From: Misgurnus anguillicaudatus
Taxonomy: Eukaryota; Chordata; Actinopteri; Cypriniformes; Cobitidae
DNA length: 64,000 nucleotides
Direction: 5' to 3'
NCBI RefSeq assembly: GCF_027580225.2
Contig: NC_073341.2
Span: forward strand, 12,764,501 to 12,828,500
The notes beneath the pieces are model-generated. The model was not told the DNA's origin and ran no database searches. It saw only the letters and a list, made by a program, of their open reading frames with translations. Shown here in pieces: positions 12,201 through 24,200 of this stretch. Both the position numbers and the translations under genes were made by a program. Positions within the stretch are counted from its first letter, which is position 1; the number at the start of each line of letters is the position of its first letter.

Positions 12201-15200
12201 AGAACAGAAGTATGACTAGGCATTATAAAATGTTAAAATGTAGTTTGTTGCTGCTTATAAATCTAGAAGTTATGTGTTGGCCCTCGAGCTTTGAATAGGC
12301 AAAGTGAAGACTTATGGCAAAATACAGTAACAATTACTGTCATAATCATAAACATAGACAAATGATCTGGTAAAAGTCTGGTAAATTATGGTACACATAC
12401 CAAACACAATAGAGCCCACTATAATGCAACCTATAGCCTAATAACATGGTAAGACACGCAACCTCTTTTCATTTCTATTTTTTTGATCACTTTTAATTCA
12501 GATTCACAGCACAAACCTGGCATGCACTGGATTGACACAACTTATCAAAAAGTCCTATTGGAGGATTAAGCCTCAAGGAATACAGCTCATTTCAGTCCAA
12601 TAGGATTACATGTAGGCTAACATATCATTGCTTAATAAAACACAGACAAACAGAGGAGCACTGCCTTTTGCCAAACAATAAATATAGGCTCCCATACAAA
12701 GGCTGGTAAAAACTTTAAACAGTGATGTTTAAATGTACTATTTAGATTACCATGTTTAAGTCTTCACTAATGTTATGTTGTAGTTTAGGTTGCTGTTTGT
12801 AATAAAACTGTAGATAGCATAGGAATAGCCTAGCACTGTAATCATAGCAAAGCTTACCTTGTCATTGCTGGTGTGATATGGATTTTACTGGCAACATGTT
12901 AAAATCTCTTTACTTCTGACGTTCAAGCAGCACAGGAGACCGATAGAAACTTTCTGTTGCTTTTACTTAGTGCTCTTATTCGCAAAATTATGCGTGTGCG
13001 GCGCTACCGGACCTGATTGCGACCACTTTAGTCAATGCTTATAATACAGCCGCGGACTTCCCAGATTCGGCTCTTTAAGAAACATCTCTATATTTGACAC
13101 GCACCGCGTCCAAATCGCATTTCAAATACAAAGTAAAAGAACTTGTTGCATACAGCACGTGGAAATAGACATACGCTGCGTCCCAAACCGCCTACTTCCA
13201 TACTATATAGTAGGCAAAGAGTACGAGAAGTAGTGCTTTTCGCCCACTATATAGTATAGAAGTATGCGGTTTGGGACGCAGCCATTTACACGCAGCTTTT
13301 TCATGTGTGGATGCTGGTCACGCGCATTGGTCAAAAATAAAAATTTAAAATAACACGGTCTAATTTTGAAATGCATTGTTGTAACGCGCTCGTTACTAAG
13401 ACTGTAACGAGTAAAATATTACCAAAATTTTACGAGTAATGCATTATATTACTGCGTTACAGCAAAAAATAATATATTACTGTAATATATTATATTTTGT
13501 AATGCGTTACTCCCAACACTGGTCATGTCATCCAAAATGTTTTTGTCTTTCTTTGTTCACTCAAGAAGATTTTTTTTTTAAGGAAAACATTCCAGGATTT
13601 TTTTTAGTTTTCAGTTTACAGTTTCTGTAATCATGTCCAAAGGTCATGCATGACATATGTGAAACAATTGCTCCAGAAAGAGGACCGTTCAGATGTTGTT
13701 GTTGTATGTGGAATGATACTAATTAATGTCTTTGTGTCAGTTTATTGTTTGAAATGTTCTGCAAATGTGCGTTTTACATACGTAACGTGTGACCTTTCGA
13801 CTTCCTTACGCAAATATGTAAGGTTGCACTGGTGCGTCACACAGCTATTGCAAGACTTGAAGTTGTGGTTTAAAAGTGCTTATTTTTTTATTTTTCGTGT
13901 TGAAAATGACTATCGTTTCGCTAGATAAGACCCTTACGCCTCCGTTGGTATCAGTTGGAGCCTTTTAAAGCTGCATTGAAACTGTAAATTGTTAAGGTCC
14001 ACTAAAGTCCACTATATAGAGACAAATCCTGGAATGTTTTCCTCAAAAAACTTAATTTCTTCTCAACTAAACAAATAAAGACATAAACAACTTGGATGAC
14101 ATGGGGGTGAGTAAATTATCAGAAATGTATTTGTATAAAAGTTTAATATTTCTTGAATATTAGGGACTTTAAGCAACAGCTGCGAATGGGATGGCTACAG
14201 CAACAGGAAGTGAGTGGTAACTGCAATAGCCAGAAACGCAAAAATCACTTAGCAATCATAAACGAGAAAGCATAGCGTGGCATTAATTAGGGTACATAAA
14301 ATTAGTATTTAAAAAAGTAAGAGAAGCTTTGCTTTTGACATTAAATATTAATATACTGTCAAAGGAAGACTTTCTATTAGGGCTGGGCCGATACCACTTT
14401 TTCATGTCGGATACCGATGTCGATATCACAACCTTGAGTATCTGTCGATACTGACCTTGATCCAATATCATCTCTATCGCCTTTTTAATTAATTTGTTAG
14501 CCATAAAAATGTAAAGTAAATGTGTGAAGTAAACCATAACTTAATGCATGTTCTGATTGAGTTCAGCTGAAGGCGTGAGGCTCTTGCTGTTTTTTGTTTC
14601 CCATGTAAAGAGCAGCTTGCATGTTGTCTCCTGCATCTGCCATGCTATCTTTTGACTGGCTGTAGCAAGCTAAGTTAGAGGAGGTTGACTCGCAGCACTC
14701 AAAACTTGTTTTTTCCGCTTGGCAAGTCGGCCGGACGTGACATGGGGGCGTGGCAGCAACGACAATTCAATTTTTTTATTTTATTTTGATCACCCTTAAG
14801 AATATCGGTTCAGCCCATCCCTACTTTCTAATATTGTATTGATGCCAATAAATCTAAAAACTTTGATCTACCATGTAAACAATACTTATATAAAAAAAAA
14901 ACTTTTAGTTACCCAATCTGTAACGACTACAACAAACCAGCTGTTCTCCGGTTGTAGACTGTTACCTTACAATTGTTACGCAATCCAATGCCAGAATGCA
15001 TTCATCTGTTGCGAAAAAAGTCCCTAATAAAAAAATAAAAAAATATTTACAGTCGAGCTAGGTGGGCGTAGTTTCAGCAACCAGGCACCTCAGCTCCACC
15101 CATGTTCCGCCTCTTTGCCCATTTTCGGTTATCTGTGAGTGACACGCTACCAAGATGGAGAAAGCAGGCTCAGCCAACTTTGAACTTTGAAAATGCTCTT

Positions 15201-18200
15201 CACAAACCTACAGATGACGTCACGTACACTAGTCAACATTTGAAGTGGATAAAAAAGTCCAGCCAAGTTGTCCTAAGAAAGTATAGCATGATTTACACAT
15301 ATTCCTGTATAACATTTTATAATAGCAATTATACCACGGGTCTGTTGAATGCTGCATTCTGATTGGCTGAGAAATGTTCTATGGGTGTTGATTATTTTTC
15401 TGTAAACCGCACACCTAACTTGTCAAATGTCTTAAAAATAGGCACCAGAGCAATATTTGTGGTAACCGTGGTATAAGCGGAATAATTGACTCCGTTCCTT
15501 TGAATTGTTTGAAAATAATGCACACCTGCGGTGTAACGGCACGACGCAAAGCGGCATTACCACCTTGGTGTGCATTATTTTCTTATAATTCAATGGCCCG
15601 GAGTCAATTATTCCTTACTAAGGTACTTGAGAGGCTAGTGCTGTATTGTGAATAAGCTAAGGAGGTTGCATTGACTCCACTTTGTATCGTGCCTAACAAC
15701 AACACCCTTTAGCACAGCGTTATTGCTAACTTGTAAATGAATTGGATTGACGGTTGTGTAGTTAGGGCACAGCTTTACTCTCACATTTATTTATCTCCTC
15801 AGCTTGAATCTTGCGGCATTATGATACATTTATTGGTCCTATAGGTATTTTAAGGTGTTGATTCAGGAGATGGACCTGCGGATGGACCTTGGGTTCCTGT
15901 ATGCCATATTAGAGCTCTTCACTGCCGAGCACGCGAGTGCCGTCACGTCTGAACAAGAGGTATTACACAAGCACCGATCCAAACTCTTTAAAATTCTCAT
16001 ACTATATGTACTGGGAAAACTTCATTCATGTCTGTTTTAAAACATGCTATTGATATTTTGTCAGATGCAATGACATTGCTAAAGTCCCCAAATATGTTTT
16101 TAGGCTACTATTTGTTAAATGTCTGTTTGTTGTGTTATAGGTCGAGTTGTTCGAGAAGGATATTGAGTATTTGAAGACTGAGTTGAATCACGTTTCAGCG
16201 ACCGACACGTCCGCCATTAGCCTGTATGAGTACTTTCACATCTCTCCCATAAAGGTGAGTCAAAGTTTAGATTCACCACAAAAACAAAAATGTATGTTAC
16301 TTATGTGAAAAGGTCTTTAACTGCTGGAAAACATGTTTTTGATGACCTGATGTGTGTTTTGTGTGACAGCTTCATTTGAGTTTCTCTCTGAGCTCCGGTG
16401 GTGAAGATGGGAATAAGAAAGAGAGAGAGACTGAGATCATTCCTGTTCAATCTCTCAACCTTCTGCTGAAGAGTATCGGAGCCACGCTCACTGACGCTCA
16501 GGACGTCCTATTCAAGTATGAACACTTTTTATGCAACTATATTTACATTTCTATCCCCTCACAGCTGTTTTACACGAACTTCGTGTGCAGTAATTATGCG
16601 GAAGGGATCCGTCACGCATCCGTTGTGCTTTCACACATACTCGGATTCAAAAACCTCCCCCGTATATGATACAACATACTTGATTATAGATACTTGATTA
16701 TCATTTGTATTACGATCGTTTAACTGCAAATACCAAGTTATGGTTATTGTGGTGAGACTGTGAAGTGCCGCATGGATGACATATTTTTGTACGCAAAAGC
16801 AGTAAGTGAGTTATCATTTGAGCACTTCCGGATGTCCCAAGGTCAATAGGTTTGCCTTAGATAAAATCTTGGGTTAACATAACATGATCTTTATATTTCT
16901 AACGCAGTGCTTTACCAGTTGAGCTACAGGAATACGGTACAACACCACAGTATATTCCTACAAATATTTCCACTTTAACCTAAACACCAAACTGGATAAA
17001 TCAGTGATTGTATCTGGATAGACTGTGTCTGTCATGTGAACTGTGTTTATTCCTCATCGTGTAGGTCAGAGAGTGTTTCTGTTGTTGTCGTCTCATCACA
17101 CATCTTTCGAGTCTCCAGCTGCGCCCGTGTTAGCCTCAAGTTCCTCATTCCAGCCTGAGGCAAAACCTCAGATCGCACCTTGGGTATTTCTGGATTTCAC
17201 ATGTGGTTAGATCTGGGTCAGATACACGGTTTACTTCAACATTTCTGCTTTCACACTGACCTCTAGTGGAAAAAGTTGCATTATCAAGGTGTGAAGATCC
17301 TCAACAGAAGATGCATGTGGAATCTATCAAGGTTTTCCTGTAGCTCAGTTGGTTGTGCATTGCATTAGCAGCAAAAAAGTGAAGGGTTTGATTCTTTGGA
17401 AACATACACATGCAATGTTAGTCGCTTTGGATAAAAGCATCTGCCAGATCCATAAATCTAAAGGTAAATCTAGTGCATTTTCTGCATGGATTGTGGGTGA
17501 AAATTTGCTGAATTTAAATTAACATTTGAAGTCAAGTGAAAGAGATGTAACGGGGAGCAATGGGCACCTCAGTGGGTTCTTTTGTGTTACATGCCTGACT
17601 CTGTAAGCATAAAGTGTCTTATTTGAAGTTTTTATTATGGTTCGGGAGTAATGTTTCATTGTAAATCTTTTGTTTCCTCAGGTTGGAATTCTTCGAGTTG
17701 AGGTATCAGTTTCGTACCACCCAGCAGTTACAGTGGGAAGTGATCCGGCATTACTCTAAACAGGTGACCTTTCACCTTTTGACCTTTACATGTTGTTTTT
17801 ACACATGTAATATTAGCCTTTTTAAATGAGCGTCTGGGCTTGTGTGTCATTTGTTTCAGGCAATCAAGCAGATGTACGTTCTGGTTTTGGGTTTGGATGT
17901 GCTTGGTAATCCGTACGGACTGATCCGTGGTCTGTCTGAAGGAGTTGAGGCCTTCTTTTATGAGCCCTACCAGGTAAAACTTGACACAAAGAGCATTATA
18001 ACTGTGTGTTTACAACGGGCGCGAATAAAGTGAATAAATCACACCGTTTGCACGTAGTTGGACGCTTGAACATTTTGAGTTAAAGAGCACCTATTTTGTT
18101 GCTTAAAAACAACGTTATTTTGTGTATTTGGTATAATGTGTTCGCATGGTTTATGGTTAAAATCACATTATTTTCCACATACCGTACATTTGTGTAGCTC

Positions 18201-21200
18201 CAAATTTCACTCTCTTCCAGAAAAGCACGGATTTGAAAAGCTTTGTGTCCCTGATTGGCCAGCTAATCTGTACGTTGTGATTGGTCTGAATTAGGGAGGC
18301 ACCGATATGGAAATTTTGGCCGATACCGATAACTCTTTATATTTGGGGGCCGATAACCAATATATATAGGCCGATAAATATTCATATTAATTTCACAATG
18401 AAAAATCTCCAAGACCACGGACATCTTGTCTTTGCGCTAGACTAGCATACTCTTCTTAATCCCGCAACATGTGTCATCTTCGTGCTATGTCATAGAAAGC
18501 ACCAATCAAAACTCCACATGGCCAGCAATGAGCAAGTGAAGTGGTTCAACAAACCAAAATAATCCATCATTTATCGACTTTCATTTATCTTCCTAATTTT
18601 GCTATCAGACCGATAATATTACAAATAAGCAGTTATCGGCCGATAACGATATGTCGGCCGATATATCGTGCATTCTTAGTCTGAATATCTCTGACGTCGG
18701 CCGGAAATGTGACGCCCCTTACCATGTTTGAAAGATTCAGTCACAATGCAATGCTAACAGAAGCGGGAGGAATTATGATAATGTCGTCTTGTCTACATCA
18801 CCAATCACAGGAAGTAAACTGTTGCCTACAATCCGTGTGTTTGTTGTAGTCCAAGAAAAGAGATTTACGTTGTAGACGATAACTCACATCATTGTTTACT
18901 TTGGGGTTTGCACCTTTTGCATATCGTTAGCATGTACTAATACACTTACACACCAAAGGAAATGTAAAATCGTGAATCAGACAATAGGTGCTCTTTAATG
19001 CGCCATTCGCACGTGAAATTTGCCTCATTCGCGGGTGAAATTCAGACGTGAATACAATTAATTTGACGGCTTTAGCTAGCTCGTAGTCTAATATGTGTAT
19101 ATATATTGCTTGAATTTTTTATTCCTGTTTCTATAAAAGTACGAAGATGTGTCATACAGCTGAGTGTCCACAAACAGCGACGATGATTTTGTCCTGTATT
19201 GTTGTTTTGTGTTTCTGTTTCAGCTCGCTACGTCGTAATCGCGTCACTATGTGAATAATATGTTTAGATTTTTGAACTTGCACGAATTACGCATCAAACG
19301 CCTGAAACGCTCAATTCGCGCCGTGTCATTCGCGCCACAGGATGTCTATCGCATCTTTGCATTGACTTTACATGTCACTCACTTGTGGTTAATGCTTTAA
19401 TTTGCGTCTGGTGTGAACACACCATAAGACACTTAACATAAGTAATTTTATTCATGTCTAAATGGCCAAAAAGACAAAACACTACACGTGTCTCTGTTCC
19501 TCAGGGAGCCATACAGGGCCCAGAGGAGTTTATGGAAGGAATGGCACTCGGTGTGAAAGCTCTGGTTGGAGGGGCTGTGGGTAAGAGCTCTCTCTCTCTC
19601 TCTCCAGTCACTTTCTGTCTGTTTGCTTTACAACATAGCATGTTCTTGCCTCAACTTGGACAAATTAATACATGCCTATCTTTCAATGCCTGCGCTTGAT
19701 CTTTGTACAGCGTGTTGTGAATGTGTTAGCATTTAGCCTAGCCCCATTCATTCCTTATAAACATATAAACATATATAAACAATAAAATTTCTTGTCGGCC
19801 CTTCCTTTCAGGCGGTCTTGCGGGAGCTGCGTCTCGGATCACAGGGGCGATGGCTAAAGGTGTGGCTGCCATGACGATGGATGAGGATTATCAGCAAAAG
19901 AGACGAGAAGCAATGAATAAACAGCCCAGCGGTCTCCGAGAGGGCCTGGCGCGGGGAGGGAAAGGACTTGTATCTGTGAGTTAATGCTTAACAGTAGAGA
20001 TGCATCGATATACTATATTTATCGCCAGATTTTTGATCAATTTAAGACCATATGTTATAGCAGTGGTTCCCAAACTTGAGGTCGCTATTACACAATAACA
20101 TAGGCGAAGCTTAAAGGGATAGTTCACCCAAAACTGCTGTCATCATTTACTTATCCTCATGTTGTTATAAACCTGTATGAATTTCTTTTTTCTGATGAAC
20201 ACAAAAGAAGATATTTTAATAATTGGTGGTAAGAACACAGCTGATTGTAACCATTGACTCCCATAGTAGGAAAAACAAATATGATGGAAATCAATGGATA
20301 CCGTCAGCTGTGTGCTAACCATCACTTATCAAAATATCATCTTCATCATTTATCACATTACATCCATAATATTTGTTTTCCTACTATGGCAGTTAATTGT
20401 AAAAAATATAATCTTTTGTGTTCATCAGAAAAAAAAGGGTTCTAGCAGTTTAAGTAATTTTTTAAGTTAATCCAACTTTTCACTTTTTACACTGTAGTTT
20501 ACCTAAAACGTTATGTCAAAAATTTTGTCAACTAATATTTCTAAGTTGAATTAACTCAACATTTTTAGGCAACCAGGTAACTTACTGTTTTAATATTTTA
20601 CAATGTTTACGGAAAATTATTAAATGACAGCTTAGGGATGCATAACGATTAATCGCGATTAATCTATAGCAGAATAAAAGTTTTTGTTTACATCATATAT
20701 GTGTGTGTGTGAACTGTGTATAATAATTATGTATTTATAAATATGCACACATGCATGTATAATTTAAATATTTATATATATGAAGTATTTATATTTATAT
20801 AAAATATAAATTCGACATAAATATACAAATGTATATACACATGTAAACATTTCTTAAATATATACATGCATGTGTGCACATTTCTATACATAATTATTAT
20901 ACACAGTTCACACACAGATATATGATGTAAACAAAAACTTTTGTTCTGTTATGGATTGATCGCGATTAATCGTTATGCATCCCTGACAGCAATAACTTAA
21001 GTATAACGTAATGCACGAGTTTTCACTCATTTAAAGCGCATCGACCCCCCCAAAAATTGGTGCATCCCTACTCAACACCTGTTTGAATAGACAGTGAGTC
21101 TCTTTATGTGGTTTGTGTTTGTTTTGATACATCTTTAAACACAATACAATACTCTCACGCAGGGATTTGTGAGTGGCATCACTGGAATCGTGACTAAACC

Positions 21201-24200
21201 CATAAAAGGTAAAGTCAAACATTCTTTATATTGACCAATGCTAACTACCTTAACTGGACGTATCTTAAAATAATGTGTGTATATTTCTGTAGGAGCTCAA
21301 AAAGAAGGTGCAGCCGGTTTCTTTAAGGGCATGGGAAAAGGTTTGGTTGGAGCTCTGACCAGACCAACAGGTGGCATCATTGACATGGCCAGCAGCACCT
21401 TTCAAGGCATCAAAAGGTGTGTGAATATGTTTGCGTCTGCTTCGTTTCATTTGTTTGTTAAGCGGCTTTAGTTATCCTGCGCCTCATTTGAATGCAGAGC
21501 TGCAGAGACGTCTCAAGACGTGGTGAGTTTACGTCCACCGCGTTTCTTTCACGAAGATGGAGTCATCCGGCCGTATAAGGAGAGAGAGGGAATAGGCAGC
21601 CAAATGCTACAGAGTATTTAAATCCACGCCATGCATACTTCCCTTTTGTGTGTTTAAGATCAAAGCATTGTGTTTTAGAGCCAAGAATTTTCATACAGGT
21701 CCTGGTTGACCAAGGACTTCCGGGTTAACCTGTTAATACATAACTGGGGCAGTCCAACATATATTACATACCTGAAGAAGCATCTAATGAGTGAATCGAT
21801 TTTTTGGCATACAAGTCAATGCAAATTCACACCGGGTGACGCAAATGTTTGCCTCGGCCGCGTCTTCCACGCGGAGGTGCGTGTGAATGTGTGTAGACAA
21901 GACATTGCTGTGTTGACACAACTGACTTGAGCTTTCCCTTCTCTTGTCACGTTCACAGAGCAGAACGACCCTTCCTCAGTGGATTAGCATTGACAGTGAT
22001 GAGGAGAATGATGTTGTGTCTTTATGAATGAATATCTCAGGGGTTTTTAATGAGATTGTATTTTTTGTATTTCAAATCAGAGTATTTTATAATGTTAAAG
22101 AAGAAGTTGATATCTAATTGTTGTCTTGGTTTTATTTCATTTTTTATTATTTGTTTAGCAAACCCCATCATTTGTCATTTTCATGAATAAAGTCCTGTCT
22201 CAAAGTGTTTTATTTCCCTCATTACACACCCATCAATCCCACAATCCATTGCACAATTCCATTACGTTCATTAATTCGTACGCAAATCAACATTGAGCTG
22301 ATTCTTGCGTCTTCTGAAAACATCATGACCAAACCTTTTTTTGCATTTTGCATCGGATTAGAGAGTGTTTTAACTATGGAAATTTTTGACATTTGCATTC
22401 TGTCATCAAAAACACATTCAGCACCCAAAGCAATCCTATAGTCAACTTCACAAGAGGAAATTGTTGAAAGACAAAAAGGCTTTAGACATAATTGTTTCGA
22501 TTTTATCTTTTTTTATTGAGTCCTCTTGTCTTATCCACACCATCAGACTTTATTAAAATGATGGTAACACTTCAGTATAGGGAACACATTTTTACTTTTA
22601 ACTAGTACAGATTTTGCCTCAATAATCAAATTTACTGCTTGTTAATATTTAATATGGTAGTTCTGTAGGTATGGGGTAAGATAAAGGAATTATGATTAAT
22701 GTATTAAAGGGACACAAGGCAGCATTTTTATGTTAATAAATCATCTTCGTAAGTCGGTATATGCTTAAATGACTAATTACATGACGAATGAAGACCCTCT
22801 CGCCCGCCCCTACCGTCTGTAGGAAGAATACCCCACTTGCAAGTTCGCTGTATCCGACCCGGTGTCCTTCAGTCTCGTAAATTCTCAGATATAGAAAGCA
22901 TTTACTCCCAGACACTAGGGGGAGCTAGTAGAGAAATAATACTCAGACTTGCCTGGTGTGCCTTTGAAGGAACACTACACTTTTTTTTTGAAAATATGCT
23001 CATTTTTCAGCTCCCCTAGAACTTTTGATTTTTGCAGTTTTTGAGTCCATTCGGCTGGTCTCCGGGTCTGGCGCTAGCGCTTTTAGCATAGCTTAGCCTA
23101 ATCCATTGAATCTGATTAGACCATTAGCATCGCGCTCAAAAATAACCAAAGAGTTTCGATATTTTTCCTATTTAAAACTTGACTATTATATTACGCAGCG
23201 CCTGAAAATGGTCCCCTTGGTTACTTTCAATAGCAGGGGACTATTTTTGGCCGCTGCGTATCATCATTGCGCCTGCTGCAGTCATGTTACGGCAGCAAAG
23301 TCCTTGATTATTACACCAGAATGAGAGTATAGTTCCTAGCCATATCTGACTAGAAAATCACAACTTTATATTTTCTGTCGGTCTTAGTACACGATGTAAC
23401 TACAGAAGAGTCGAGTTTTAAATGGGAAAAGTGTCCAGGCTCTTTGGTTGTTTTTGGCGCGATGCTGGTGGTCTGGTCGGATTCGGTGAATTGTGCTGAG
23501 CTGTGCTGGAGGTGCTGGCGCCACGCCCGGGGATCGGCTGGGTGGATTCCAAAACTGTAAAAATCAAATGTTAAACTCTAGGGGATCTTGAGATAAAGCA
23601 TATTTGAGCATATAAAATGAGCATATTTTTTAAAAAGTAGAGTGTCCCTTTAAAGGTGCAATGTGGGCCTTCTAGAAGGATCTCTTGACAGAAATGCAAT
23701 GTAATCTAAATAACTATATTATTAGTGGTGTATAAAGACCTTACATAATGAACTGTATTGGTTTTATCTACATACACCACGGGTCTCCTTACATGGAAGT
23801 CGCCCCCATGTTTCTACAGTAATGCTCTATAGAGCGTTTTTTTACTATGTTGTCTCAGACAACGACATGTTTGTTCTGTGGTGGCTACAGTAGCTTCTTT
23901 ATGCGTTTTGAAATTGAGCGGTGGGCTTTGCACTGAGCTGTTGGTTACAAATCACAATCTAGATGCCCCTAAAAAACCCACTCTGGACCTATAATATGTG
24001 CTTTATTAATGGGATGGTTCGCCCAGAAATGAAATTGCTGTCATGGTTTTTTCATCCTCATGTTGTTCTAAACCTGTATGAATTTCTTTTTTCTAAAGAA
24101 CACAAAATATGATATTTTGATAAATGATGGTAAGCACACAGCTGATTGCAACCATTGACCTCCATAGTAGGAAAAAAATATTATGGAATTCATTCAGTAA

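Larger units (their letters stand above)
11986..14155. mobile_element. Fold-back element interrupted by a hAT element
   Basis: The left arm (TTAAAGGATTACTCCACTTT ... CACCTGACATGTCATGTC) resumes after the hAT insertion as GTCATGTCATCCAAAATG. It continues with the family's TTTGTGTCAGTTTATTGTTT loop and the inverted right arm ending near 14155. Confidence 0.65.

Noticed and set aside
11818..12219. 133-codon plus-strand frame
   Set aside because: It crosses the border of a fold-back element and a hAT element, so it is chance.
17333..17475. tRNA gene
   Set aside because: Boxes A and B are degenerate, no cloverleaf forms, and the tail is a SINE tail.
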